Below the pieces are notes generated by a model, which was not told where the DNA came from, did no database searches, and saw nothing but the letters and a program-made list of their open reading frames with translations. Shown here piece by piece: positions 1-10,595 of a DNA stretch of 64,000 bases; the first letter of the stretch is position 1, and every line of letters begins with the position of its first letter. The stretch comes from Corticimicrobacter populi (lineage in GTDB: Bacteria > Pseudomonadota > Gammaproteobacteria > Burkholderiales > Burkholderiaceae_B): contig NZ_QETA01000001.1 in assembly GCF_003123725.1 (NCBI RefSeq), positions 186,001-250,000 on the forward strand, written 5' to 3'. Position numbers and translations under genes: made by a program.

Positions 1-63
1 GCTGGCCGCGTGGTCTGTGACCAGCCATCAATAATGGGTACGATACCTGCTTGTTAATTAGTA

Positions 64-80
64 AATTCTAAATTAGAATT
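64..80. promoter_or_regulatory. 17-bp perfect AT-rich dyad, candidate operator of the rhodanese operon
   Basis: AATTCTAA and TTAGAATT flank a single central A, giving a perfect inverted repeat inside an AT-rich block about 30 bp upstream of the rhodanese start. Its place and base composition suit an ArsR-family repressor of the BigR/SqrR/YgaV type. Those regulators are known to bind AT-rich dyads in front of rhodanese or YgaP genes and to respond to sulfide or persulfide. The repressor gene is not in the window, so its identity is inference. Confidence 0.5.
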
Positions 81-110
81 AGATAATTAATTAACCCAGG
101 CAGGTGTGAC

Positions 111-644
111 ATGCCCATCGAACCGATCGATCCCGGCCGCGCCGATCTTCTCCAGCGGCAGGGTGCTGTGCTGGTCGATATTCGTGATACGGACGAACAC
201 GCGCGCGAGCGCATTCCTCAATCTGTCAATATGCCGCTGGCGCAGCTCTGTCAGTCGGCACTGCCCGCTGGCGGTGAGGTTATCTTTCATTGCCGCTCGG
301 GCCTTCGCACGCAGCGGGCAGCGGAGCAGCTTGCCGAGCAGGTTACCTGCCAGGCCTACTGGATCGAAGGCGGGCTGGATGCGTGGAAACGGCAGGGACT
401 GCCGGTCGAACGCGATCCCTCGCAGCCGCTGGAGTTGATGCGCCAGGTGCAGATCGTGGCTGGCAGCCTGGCGCTGGCTGGTACGCTGCTGGGCAGTCTG
501 GTGTCTTCCTGGTTTTTTGTCTTGCCCGGCCTGGTGGGGGCCGGTTTGATGTTCGCCGGTATCACCGGGTTCTGCGGAATGGCGCGTCTGCTGCTGCGCA
601 TGCCGTGGAATCGTTCCTTTCAGCAGCGGGAGTGCAAATCATGA
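111..644 (+). CDS. ygaP: Rhodanese-domain membrane protein, YgaP-like
   Basis: The 177-residue protein has an N-terminal single-domain rhodanese (about residues 5-110) with the active-site loop HCRSGLRT, in which Cys61 is the persulfide-forming residue. It ends in a short membrane hairpin of the DUF2892 type (about residues 120-165) with two hydrophobic segments. This matches the architecture and length of E. coli YgaP, an inner-membrane sulfurtransferase. The ATG lies shortly after a CAGG element, and a perfect dyad sits about 30 bp upstream. The stop overlaps the next start in an ATGA, so the two genes are probably translationally coupled. A role in sulfide or persulfide handling is inferred from the family; the physiological sulfur donor is unknown. 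Confidence 0.85.
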   Translation: MPIEPIDPGRADLLQRQGAVLVDIRDTDEHARERIPQSVNMPLAQLCQSALPAGGEVIFHCRSGLRTQRAAEQLAEQVTCQAYWIEGGLDAWKRQGLPVERDPSQPLELMRQVQIVAGSLALAGTLLGSLVSSWFFVLPGLVGAGLMFAGITGFCGMARLLLRMPWNRSFQQRECKS

Positions 645-832
645 AAAGCAATATCGGCGGCATCGACCGCTTTCTGAGGATCGTGCTGGGTCTGCTCCTG
701 ATCGGGCTGACCCTGGGCGGGCAGATCGGTGCCTGGGGCTGGATCGGTGTAGTGCCTCTGGCGACCGGTCTGGTCAAGTGGTGCCCGCTGTACCTGCCGT
801 TCGGCTGGAGCACCACCTGCAAGCGTCAGTGA
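641..832 (+). CDS. Small DUF2892-family inner-membrane protein
   Basis: This 63-residue protein begins MKSNIGGIDRF and has two hydrophobic helices separated by a glycine-rich turn, followed by WCPLYLPFG. These are typical of stand-alone DUF2892 proteins, often annotated YgaP-like membrane proteins. Its start overlaps the rhodanese stop (ATGA). The same DUF2892 fold therefore appears twice in the operon, once fused to the rhodanese and once free. The function of free DUF2892 proteins is not established; linkage to rhodanese suggests sulfur metabolism. Its 3' end overlaps the convergent grxB by a few bases. Confidence 0.8.
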   Translation: MKSNIGGIDRFLRIVLGLLLIGLTLGGQIGAWGWIGVVPLATGLVKWCPLYLPFGWSTTCKRQ

Positions 833-1464
833 ATCTGCTGGTCGAAAAGCAGCGGCACGCCGCTTTGCTGTTCGAGTCGTCGGGCATAGGCCAGGACCGG
901 TGCCGGGAAGTCCAGCCCGCCGACGATGCTGAGGCAGCGCAGCAATGGCCACAGCAGGATGTCGGACAGGCCGGTTTCCTCGCTGCGTCCGTCGAGCAGC
1001 GTGGCCAGTTGTGCCATCAGCGGGTTGATCTGCGCGAGGAGTTCAGGGGTGCGCTGTAGCAAGGCATCGAGGTCGCCGAAAGCCTTTTCCTCACGCAGGC
1101 GATAGGCTTCGCGGGCCTCGGGCGTGGCCAGTTCTGCAAAGTCGCCCTGGGTGAAGCGCGGGATGATGAGGCCAAGCGCCGGTTTCCAGGCAGCCTGGCC
1201 CCAGGCATCGAGTGCTGCGTCGGACTTTGCTGTCAGCACGGGGGCACCGATGCCCTCGACATATTGCACAATATCCAGGCTTTCGGCCATGTGGCTGCCG
1301 TCCTGTTTCTGCAAGATGGGAACGACCTTGCGGCCGACCAGCCGGGTGGGTGTGTCGGTGTCGCCTTCCATGATGATGGCGAGCTCGACAGGCAGCTTTT
1401 TCAGCCCGAAGATCATCCGGGCGCGCGTGCAGAACGGGCAGTGTTCGTAGATGTAGAGTTTCAT
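826..1464 (-). CDS. grxB: Glutaredoxin 2
   Basis: The 212-residue protein starts MKLYIYEHCPFCTRAR and carries the glutaredoxin dithiol CPFC (Cys9, Cys12), with a conserved Pro and acidic patch near KVVPILQKQDG and ESLDIVQY. A helical GST-like C-terminal domain follows. Length and domain order match E. coli Grx2 (215 residues, CPYC), a cytosolic glutathione-dependent oxidoreductase. It lies 8 bp downstream of tex on the same strand and may be cotranscribed with it. The ATG is the first codon that begins the thioredoxin fold. Confidence 0.9.
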   Translation of the reverse strand: MKLYIYEHCPFCTRARMIFGLKKLPVELAIIMEGDTDTPTRLVGRKVVPILQKQDGSHMAESLDIVQYVEGIGAPVLTAKSDAALDAWGQAAWKPALGLIIPRFTQGDFAELATPEAREAYRLREEKAFGDLDALLQRTPELLAQINPLMAQLATLLDGRSEETGLSDILLWPLLRCLSIVGGLDFPAPVLAYARRLEQQSGVPLLFDQQIH

Positions 1465-1472
1465 GACGGCTC

Positions 1473-3875
<2,403 letters not shown>

Positions 3876-3974
3876 GGGAACGGCGGACTCTCTTGGTTCT
3901 GGAAGATGGCAAAGCGGATGATTTTGCCACAAGTCGGTGCGCACGATGCGTGACAGGCAGTATCATGCGAACCC

Positions 3975-5951
3975 ATGTTCAAGGATGATCTCGCTTCGAT
4001 TTTTGCGGAAGACGGCCCGTTCGCCCAGGGGGCGCCCGGCTATCGCCTGCGCCCTGCCCAGCTGGAGATGGCACAGGCCATTGCCGAGGCCATCCGCATG
4101 CGCGGTACGCTGGTGGCGGAGGCCGGCACCGGTACCGGCAAGACCTGGGCCTATCTGGTTCCGGCCATTCTGTCGGGCGGCAAGACCATTATCTCGACGG
4201 GGACCCGCACCCTGCAGGACCAGTTGTTCAAACGAGACCTGCCCAAGGTGCGCAAGGCGCTGTCGGTGCCGGTGGCGGTGGCCTTGCTCAAGGGCCGCTC
4301 CAATTATGTCTGTCACTATCATCTGGAGCGGCTGGCCGACGATGACCGTGGCTTGCGTTCGCGTACCGAGGCGGCGCAATTGCGCAAAATCCAGTTGTTT
4401 GCCAAACAGAGCCAGACGGGGGACAAGGTCGAGCTGTCGGCCGTGCCCGAGAATGCCGACATCTGGAATCGTGTCAGTTCCACCCGCGAGAATTGCCTGG
4501 GGCAGGACTGTCCGTACGTACGTGAATGCTTCGTGATGAAGGCGCGCAAGCAGGCTCAGGAAGCCGAGGTGCTGGTCGTCAATCATGCGCTGTTCATGGC
4601 GGACCTGGCATTGCGCGAAGAAGGTATCGTCGATCTGTTGCCGCAGGCCGATACGGTGGTGTTCGATGAGGCACACCAGTTGCCGGATACGGCGACCCGC
4701 TTTCTCGGGGAAAGTGTCTCCACGCACCAATTGCTGGATCTGGCCCGCGATATGGCGGCTGTTGGCCTGGCGCAGGCGCGTGAGGCGCTCAATTGGAGTG
4801 AGGCCGGTCGCCAGCTCGAACATGCCGTACGCGAGTGGCGCCTGAGTGCAGCCGCCATTGAGCAGATGCCAGGGCGCAAGGCCACGGCCGAGGCGCTGCC
4901 CGATGCCGACGGTTTCCATGCCGCGCTGGACGTGCTGATCGAGCGCGTGGGCGAGGCCGCGGACCGACTCAAGAAGATCGAGGAAAAGCACCCCGACCTG
5001 GCCGCTCAGGCCAAGGTCGCGCAGACGCTGCTGGGCAAGCTCGGCCAGTGGCTCAAGCCGGAGGATCCGCAGGGCTGTGTGCGCTGGGTCGAGATGACGC
5101 ACCAGGGCATGCGCCTGCACAGTGCGCCGTTGTCGGTGGCCGAGGCGTTTTCCCGTTGTCGGCGCAAGGAGCAGGCCTGGGTCATGGTGTCGGCCACGCT
5201 GTCGGTGCAGGGCAACTTCACCCACTTTACCCGCCAGTTGGGCCTGTGGGAGCCGCAAGTCGCCAAATGGGAGTCGCCTTTCGACTATGCCTCACAGGGG
5301 CTGCTGTTTGTACCTTCGGATATGCCGTTGCCCAACAGTCCGGCCTTCAACGAGCGCTTCATCGATACCCTGATGCCCTTGCTGGATGCCTGTCAGGGCG
5401 GTGCGCTGGTGCTGTGCACCACGCTGCGCGCCGTGGATATCTTTGCCGATAGCCTGGCGCGTCATTTCGAGGCGCGTGGCTGGGACTGGCCGCTGCTGCG
5501 CCAGGGGCAGACCAGTCGCCATCTGTTGCTGGAGCGTTTTCGCACCGAGGCGCATGCCGTGCTGGTCGGCAGCGCCAGTTTCTGGGAGGGCGTGGACGTA
5601 CCGGGTGATGCTCTGCGGCTGCTGGCCATCGACAAGCTGCCGTTTGCCCCGCCCGATGATCCTGTTATCGAGGCGCGCTTGCGGTCCTGCCGCGAACGCG
5701 GCGGCAATCCATTCGCGGAATTCCAGCTTCCCGAGGCGGCCATTGCTCTCAAGCAGGGGGCAGGCCGGTTGATTCGCACCGAGCGTGACTGGGGTGTTCT
5801 GATGGTGGGGGATGTGCGGCTGGTGGACAAACCCTATGGCCGTCGCCTGTGGCGCGGCCTGCCGCCGTTTGCGCGGACACGCGACCTGCAGGTTGCGCTG
5901 GATTTCTATACGGGCCGCATGGCAGAAGTGGATACGCCCAGTACTGACTGA
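3975..5951 (+). CDS. yoaA: ATP-dependent XPD/DinG-family DNA helicase, YoaA-like
   Basis: The 658-residue protein has Walker A AGTGTGKT near residue 50 and the DEAH box FDEAHQLPD near residue 230. Four cysteines (about residues 112, 174, 179 and 185) have the spacing of the XPD/DinG 4Fe-4S domain, including NCLGQDCPY. C-terminal helicase motifs include SFWEGVDVPGD and QGAGRLIR. These match E. coli YoaA closely, a Fe-S helicase linked to replication repair. DinG itself is the main alternative, but the length and the NCLGQDC region favour YoaA. Transcription is divergent from tex. Confidence 0.88.
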   Translation: MFKDDLASIFAEDGPFAQGAPGYRLRPAQLEMAQAIAEAIRMRGTLVAEAGTGTGKTWAYLVPAILSGGKTIISTGTRTLQDQLFKRDLPKVRKALSVPVAVALLKGRSNYVCHYHLERLADDDRGLRSRTEAAQLRKIQLFAKQSQTGDKVELSAVPENADIWNRVSSTRENCLGQDCPYVRECFVMKARKQAQEAEVLVVNHALFMADLALREEGIVDLLPQADTVVFDEAHQLPDTATRFLGESVSTHQLLDLARDMAAVGLAQAREALNWSEAGRQLEHAVREWRLSAAAIEQMPGRKATAEALPDADGFHAALDVLIERVGEAADRLKKIEEKHPDLAAQAKVAQTLLGKLGQWLKPEDPQGCVRWVEMTHQGMRLHSAPLSVAEAFSRCRRKEQAWVMVSATLSVQGNFTHFTRQLGLWEPQVAKWESPFDYASQGLLFVPSDMPLPNSPAFNERFIDTLMPLLDACQGGALVLCTTLRAVDIFADSLARHFEARGWDWPLLRQGQTSRHLLLERFRTEAHAVLVGSASFWEGVDVPGDALRLLAIDKLPFAPPDDPVIEARLRSCRERGGNPFAEFQLPEAAIALKQGAGRLIRTERDWGVLMVGDVRLVDKPYGRRLWRGLPPFARTRDLQVALDFYTGRMAEVDTPSTD

Positions 5952-5956
5952 TATGT

Positions 5957-5990
5957 AAAACGGGCCGGGCGAATCTGTTCGCCCGGCCCG
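5957..5990 (-). terminator. Rho-independent terminator between yoaA and bamD
   Basis: A 13-bp perfect stem (CGGGCCGGGCGAA / TTCGCCCGGCCCG) with a TCTG loop lies at 5961-5990. It is followed on the minus strand by TTTT. The T-run side makes it the terminator of bamD. It probably also stops yoaA transcription from the other side. Confidence 0.8.
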
Positions 5991-6030
5991 TATCCACTAC
6001 AAATTTATCTGCGCTTGGTTGACGCGTCGC

Positions 6031-6882
6031 TCAGAACCAGTTGAGCGGGTTCCACCACGATCGGTCTTTGCCACCACTCTGTTCGTTGGCGAACGAGCGG
6101 TTGGGGAAGTTGGCCTGCTGTACGCGCAGGATGTCGTCGCGCAGATCGGTCATGCCCAGTTTGTCGTAGGCGTTGTAGAGGATATCCAGCGCTTCCTCGG
6201 TGGCCGGTACGCCTTCGAAATCTGTAATCACGGCCTGAGCCCGGTTGATGGCAGCCACATAGGCATCGCGCTCGTAATAGTAGCGGGCGACGTGCACTTC
6301 GTTCATGGCGATGGTGTTGACCAGCCATGCCACACGCAGCTTGGCATCAGGAGTGTAGCGGCTGTTGGGGAAACGCTCGATCAGTTCATTGAAGGCTTCG
6401 TACGATTGACGCAGACCCTTGGGATCGCGCTCGCTCGGGTCCTGTCCGGTCACGCTGCTCAGGAAGGCACTGTTGGGCGTGAAGTTGACCAGTCCCTTGA
6501 GGTACAGCATGTAGTCAGTACCGGGATGATTGGGGTAGAGCTGCTGAAAGCGGTCGATGGTGACCATCGCCTGCTCGGGCTCGTTGTCTTTCCAGTTGAC
6601 GTAGGCGGTGTCGATCAGGGCCTGCTGTGCATAGACGCTGAACGGGTAGCGGCTCTCGATGCTTTGCAGGCGGGTACGTGCCTGGGCCCAGTTGCCGGCG
6701 GCAATTTCTTCCTTGGCGTCACGGTAGAGCCTGTCGGCACTCCAGCCCGCTGTGGGGTCAGGCTCCTTGTTACCGGTGCCGCCGCAGCCGGCGACCAGCA
6801 ACATGGTCAGCGCGAGCAGCATCGCCAGAAACAGGCGGTGCGGTTGTGCAGCAGGGGAGAGGATGGCAGGAACACGAATCAC
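6031..6882 (-). CDS. bamD: Outer-membrane assembly lipoprotein BamD (ComL)
   Basis: This 283-residue lipoprotein has a signal peptide ending in the lipobox LVAGC. A TPR-rich body includes YRDAKEEIAAGNWAQA, YPFSVYAQQALIDTAY and YPNHPGTDYMLYLKGL, which are hallmarks of BamD/ComL. It is an essential part of the BAM complex that inserts beta-barrels into the outer membrane. I chose a GTG start because AAGGG lies 7 bases upstream and the signal peptide then has normal length. The reading frame stays open further upstream but would run into rluD. The gene is divergent from rluD with a gap of only 49 bp. Confidence 0.92.
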   Translation of the reverse strand: MIRVPAILSPAAQPHRLFLAMLLALTMLLVAGCGGTGNKEPDPTAGWSADRLYRDAKEEIAAGNWAQARTRLQSIESRYPFSVYAQQALIDTAYVNWKDNEPEQAMVTIDRFQQLYPNHPGTDYMLYLKGLVNFTPNSAFLSSVTGQDPSERDPKGLRQSYEAFNELIERFPNSRYTPDAKLRVAWLVNTIAMNEVHVARYYYERDAYVAAINRAQAVITDFEGVPATEEALDILYNAYDKLGMTDLRDDILRVQQANFPNRSFANEQSGGKDRSWWNPLNWF

Positions 6883-6931
6883 GAAAGCACCCTTGGTGTT
6901 AGCATTGCGGGCAATTATAGGGCGTGTAGCG

Positions 6932-7918
6932 ATGGATGATTCAATAAAACATTCCGGGTCGCATCCGGATGAAAGCGTCGACGAGTCGGCAGAGGATAGC
7001 GTGCTGCTGCTGGCAGTGCCTGACGACAGTGACGTGGACCGACTCGACAAGGTCCTGGCCCGCCTTTTGCCTTCGCATTCGCGCAGCCGCCTGCAGGGCT
7101 GGATCGAGGCCGGTCATGTGCTGCTCAATGGCCGGCCTGCCAAGGTGCGCCAGAGCGCCGGGCCGGGCGACGAGATCACGGTGCAGGCCCAGCCTGCCCC
7201 CGAAGACCTGGCTTTCATGCCCGAGCCCATCGAGTTTGCCGTGATCGCCGATGCGCCGGACTGGATCGTGGTCGACAAGCCCGCCGGGCTGGTCACCCAT
7301 CCCGGTGCCGGCAACTGGAGCGGTACGCTGCTTAATGGCTTGCTGTATCGGTACCCTGAGCTCGTGAGAGTGGCGCGGGCCGGCATCGTGCATCGGCTCG
7401 ACAAGGACACATCCGGCCTGATGGTGGTGGCACGTCATGAGCAGGCGCAGACCTTGCTGGTGCGGCAGCTACAGGCGCGCAGCGTCGGCCGCGAATATGT
7501 GGCGCTGGCCCACGGCTGGCTGCGTAGACCGGGCGTCGTCAGCCAGCCCATAGGTCGAGATCCCAAGGTGCCGGTGCGCATGAGCGTGGCGCGGCCGGTG
7601 GCTCCCAAGGAGGCCATTACCCATTATGTACCGCAGCGTTTGGGACGGCTGGATGGTCAACCGGTCACCGAAGTAGTCTGCCGTCTGGAGACGGGGCGTA
7701 CGCACCAGATCCGAGTGCACCTGGCCAGTCTGTCGCATCCGTTGGTGGCCGACGTGCTCTATGGCGGTCGGTTGCTTGGGGGGGCAGAGCGGCAGATGCT
7801 GCATGCCCGTGCATTGCGTTTTGATGACCCCGGACAGAGGGGGCCGCTGGCGTTCGAGGCAGCCCTGCCCCAGGATATGCGGACGGTGCTGGATCAGGTA
7901 GACTGGCAGGATGGGTAG
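6932..7918 (+). CDS. rluD: 23S rRNA pseudouridine synthase RluD
   Basis: The 328-residue protein has an N-terminal S4 RNA-binding domain (about residues 35-90, RLDKVLARLLP). The RluA-family catalytic domain carries GIVHRLDKDTSGL, in which Asp157 is the catalytic aspartate. RluD makes the pseudouridines of 23S rRNA helix 69. A bamD-rluD-pgeF neighbourhood is common in proteobacteria and supports RluD over RluA or RluC. The ATG was chosen at the point where the acidic N-terminal tail typical of betaproteobacterial RluD begins. Confidence 0.9.
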   Translation: MDDSIKHSGSHPDESVDESAEDSVLLLAVPDDSDVDRLDKVLARLLPSHSRSRLQGWIEAGHVLLNGRPAKVRQSAGPGDEITVQAQPAPEDLAFMPEPIEFAVIADAPDWIVVDKPAGLVTHPGAGNWSGTLLNGLLYRYPELVRVARAGIVHRLDKDTSGLMVVARHEQAQTLLVRQLQARSVGREYVALAHGWLRRPGVVSQPIGRDPKVPVRMSVARPVAPKEAITHYVPQRLGRLDGQPVTEVVCRLETGRTHQIRVHLASLSHPLVADVLYGGRLLGGAERQMLHARALRFDDPGQRGPLAFEAALPQDMRTVLDQVDWQDG

Positions 7919-7966
7919 GCGATAGCCTCACAGGCCCAGCCAAATCGACACAACAAGGGGGCAGGC

Positions 7967-8776
7967 ATGCGGACTTTGGATGAGTGGGCGGGCTTGCCGT
8001 GTGTGTCCGGCCCGCAATGGGCAGGCGTGCGCAGTCTGGCGACGACCCGCGAGGGGGGCGTTGGCGAAGCACCTTACGATACGTTCAATCTCGGTGACCA
8101 TGTCGGCGACGATCCCCTGGTGGTGCGTCGCAATCGGGAACATCTGCGTGCTGTCTTGCCGGGTGCGCCGCTCTGGCTGCGCCAGGTGCATGGCGTGACG
8201 GTGCACGATGCCGACGCCGGCAGCCAGGCCACGGCAGAAAATCGTTCGATCGAAGCGGATGCCGCTGTCACCATGCAGCCCGGTCGGGTGCTGGCCATCA
8301 TGACGGCCGATTGCCTGCCGGTCGTGCTTACGGATACCTCGGCATGTGTGCTGGGCGTGGCTCATGCGGGCTGGCGTGGATTGCTCGATGGCGTGCTGGA
8401 GCGCACGCTGGCACAGATGCAGACACGATTGTCCGAGGCGCAGGGCGGTACATCGGACGCCTTGGCCTGGCGCGCCTGGATAGGCCCGGCGATCGGACCT
8501 CAGGCCTATGAAGTGGGCGAAGACGTGCATGCCGGTTTTCTGGCCAGGGCTCCCGAAGCGGCATCCTGTTTCCGGCCGGTGGGCTGGAAGCCCGGCAAGT
8601 GGTGGATGGATCTGCCTGCGCTGGCCGCACAGCGGCTGCGGCGTGCCGGTGTGCAGGAGGTTGAATGGTGCGGCTTCTGCACCGCCACGGATCGCCGTTT
8701 CTTTTCCTACCGACGTGCCAATGTGACGGGCCGGATCGCCACGCTGGCCTGGTTGGACGAGGCTTTCCCAGGTTGA
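7967..8776 (+). CDS. pgeF: Peptidoglycan editing factor PgeF (YfiH/laccase-domain protein)
   Basis: The 269-residue protein has the YfiH-family signatures WLRQVHG, MTADCLPVVL, VAHAGWRGLL and WIGPAIGP, which include the metal-ligand His and Cys residues. Family members have been described as purine nucleoside phosphorylases or polyphenol oxidases. In E. coli the protein edits cell-wall precursors that carry the wrong amino acid. It sits 48 bp after rluD and is probably in the same operon. Length matches the family. Confidence 0.9.
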   Translation: MRTLDEWAGLPCVSGPQWAGVRSLATTREGGVGEAPYDTFNLGDHVGDDPLVVRRNREHLRAVLPGAPLWLRQVHGVTVHDADAGSQATAENRSIEADAAVTMQPGRVLAIMTADCLPVVLTDTSACVLGVAHAGWRGLLDGVLERTLAQMQTRLSEAQGGTSDALAWRAWIGPAIGPQAYEVGEDVHAGFLARAPEAASCFRPVGWKPGKWWMDLPALAAQRLRRAGVQEVEWCGFCTATDRRFFSYRRANVTGRIATLAWLDEAFPG

Positions 8777-8786
8777 CAGCATGGGT

Positions 8787-8821
8787 TTGCTGATGCAAGA
8801 TGATTTCGATCAAGAATTGAT
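8787..8821. promoter_or_regulatory. Two dyads in front of phaC, candidate PhaR or other operator sites
   Basis: TTGC-TGAT-GCAA (8787-8798) and ATCAA-GAA-TTGAT (8809-8821) are perfect inverted repeats in the AT-rich gap between pgeF and phaC. TGC-containing dyads are the kind of site PhaR-type repressors bind. The second dyad has FNR-like half-sites in reversed orientation with a 3-bp spacer, so it is not a normal FNR box. A TTGACA hexamer at 8773-8778 could be a -35 box, but no convincing -10 follows at 17 bp. Confidence 0.35.
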
Positions 8822-8867
8822 ATATAGTGAGTGAATATTTCTGGATGCTACAAAGCGAGGTGCGAGA

Positions 8868-10502
8868 GTGAAGGCAGCGCAAGGCAAGCAGGATACGTAT
8901 TCCCCCCCTTCCATGGATCCTGCCGTGTTGCAGGCTATCCAGGATGAATTCCTTCAGGAATGGGGCGGGCTGATGGATGCGGCCCGTCAGGGGGCGCTCC
9001 CGGCACTCAAGGACCGGCGCTTTGCGGCCGAGGCTTGGCAGCAGAGCCAGCCGCACCTGTTGCTGGCTCATCTTTACCTGCTGTCGACGCGCACACTCAA
9101 GCGCATGGCCGATGCGGCCGACCTGGGTGAGTCCACACGCCAGCGGTTGCACTTCGCGCTTATGCAATGGACTGATGCTCTGGCACCGTCCAATTTCCTG
9201 GCGCTCAATCCCGATGCCCTGCAGAGCATGATCGACAGCAAGGGGGCCAGCCTACAGGCCGGCCTGACCAATTTCCTGCAGGATGTCGGTCGTCGCCGTA
9301 TTTCTCAGACCGACGAAAGCCAATTCGAGGTGGGCGGCAATGTGGCCACCACGCCGGGCCAGATCGTTTATGAAAACCGCTTTTTCCAGTTGATCCAGTA
9401 CGCGCCGCAAACGGACAAGGTCTACGAGCGGCCTCTGTTGTTTGTGCCGCCCTGCATCAACAAGTACTACATTCTCGACCTCCAGCAGCACAATTCGCTG
9501 GTACGGCATGCCGTCGAGCAGGGGCATCGCCTGTTCCTGGTGTCCTGGCGCAATCCGCTGCCCGAGGATCAGGATCTGCTGTCCGCTACCTGGGACGACT
9601 ATATCGAACAGGGCGTGCTGGAGGCGATTCGTGTCGTGTCCGATATCACGGCTCAACCCAGGATCAATATCCTGGGGTTCTGCGTGGGTGGTACGCTGTT
9701 GGCGTCGGCGCTGGCACTGGCCAAGACGCGGGGCCAGGATCTGGCCGAATCGATCACGCTGCTGACGACCATGTTGGATTTCAGCGATACAGGTATCCTC
9801 GATGTGTTCGTCGATGAAACCCATACTCGCCTGCGTGAACAGACCATCGGGCAGGGCGGCCTGCTGTCGGCGCAGGAACTGGCGACGACCTTCTCGTTCC
9901 TGCGACCCAACGAACTGGTCTGGAACTACGTGGTCGGCAATTACCTGAAGGGCGAATCGCCCAAGGCGTTCGACCTGCTGTACTGGAACAGTGACAGTAC
10001 CAACCTGCCGGGGCCTTTCTTTACCTGGTATTTCCGCAATACCTATCTGGAAAACAATCTTTGCCAGCCGGGTCGGCTGTCCGTGGGCGGGCAGCCCCAG
10101 GACTTGCGCCTGCTCGACATGCCGGCCTATGTCTTCGGTTCGCGCGAAGATCACATCGTGCCCTGGAAAACGGCCTATCTCAATACCGGAATCCTGCAGG
10201 GGCCAATTCGCTTCGTGCTGGGCGCATCCGGGCATATTGCCGGGGTCATCAATCCTGCTGCCAGCAACAAGCGCAGCTATTGGGCCGAAGAGGGCACGGC
10301 CGAACCAGGTAGCCTGCCACAGCAGGCCGATGATTGGTTTGCCGGGGCTGCCGAACATCCCGGCAGTTGGTGGCCGGACTGGATGAACTGGCTATCGGGT
10401 TATGCAGGCAAGCAGGTGGCAGCCAAAAAACGCTTGGGCAGTAGTGCCTATCCGCCGATCGAGCCGGCACCCGGCCGCTACGTCAAGGTACGCGCAGTCT
10501 GA
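8868..10502 (+). CDS. phaC: Class I poly(3-hydroxyalkanoate) polymerase PhaC
   Basis: The 544-residue protein has the PHA synthase box GFCVGG with nucleophile Cys272, Asp428 in SREDHIVPW and His456 in GASGHIAG. The 28-residue Asp-His spacing equals that of Cupriavidus necator PhaC. The conserved PPCINKYYILDL segment is also present. It polymerises (R)-3-hydroxyacyl-CoA into storage granules in the cytosol. The GTG start has a GAGG element 7 bases upstream; a later ATG (MDPAVLQ) lacks a ribosome site. It is followed by phaB and phaR. No phaA thiolase is in the window. Confidence 0.93.
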   Translation: MKAAQGKQDTYSPPSMDPAVLQAIQDEFLQEWGGLMDAARQGALPALKDRRFAAEAWQQSQPHLLLAHLYLLSTRTLKRMADAADLGESTRQRLHFALMQWTDALAPSNFLALNPDALQSMIDSKGASLQAGLTNFLQDVGRRRISQTDESQFEVGGNVATTPGQIVYENRFFQLIQYAPQTDKVYERPLLFVPPCINKYYILDLQQHNSLVRHAVEQGHRLFLVSWRNPLPEDQDLLSATWDDYIEQGVLEAIRVVSDITAQPRINILGFCVGGTLLASALALAKTRGQDLAESITLLTTMLDFSDTGILDVFVDETHTRLREQTIGQGGLLSAQELATTFSFLRPNELVWNYVVGNYLKGESPKAFDLLYWNSDSTNLPGPFFTWYFRNTYLENNLCQPGRLSVGGQPQDLRLLDMPAYVFGSREDHIVPWKTAYLNTGILQGPIRFVLGASGHIAGVINPAASNKRSYWAEEGTAEPGSLPQQADDWFAGAAEHPGSWWPDWMNWLSGYAGKQVAAKKRLGSSAYPPIEPAPGRYVKVRAV

Positions 10503-10503
10503 T

Positions 10504-10539
10504 TTATAGAAACTTATAGAAACAGCACAATAGATGTGC
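10504..10539. repeat. Tandem 10-bp repeat and adjacent short inverted repeat between phaC and phaB
   Basis: TTATAGAAAC occurs twice in direct tandem (10504-10523), immediately followed by GCACA-N5-TGTGC (10525-10539). The block lies between the phaC stop and the phaB ribosome site. It could be an operator or promoter element for separate control of phaB, or a weak mRNA hairpin. Which of these applies cannot be read from the sequence alone. Confidence 0.4.
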
Positions 10540-10595
10540 AAGACCGGAAACGCAGGGTCCGCTCCGGCGATCCTGCTTTCCCAAAGGAGAGAGAG

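Noticed and set aside
1-60. TGGTC-TGT-GACCA hairpin at the window edge (11-23)
   Set aside because: It could be part of a terminator of an upstream gene, but the context is cut off and no T-run follows.
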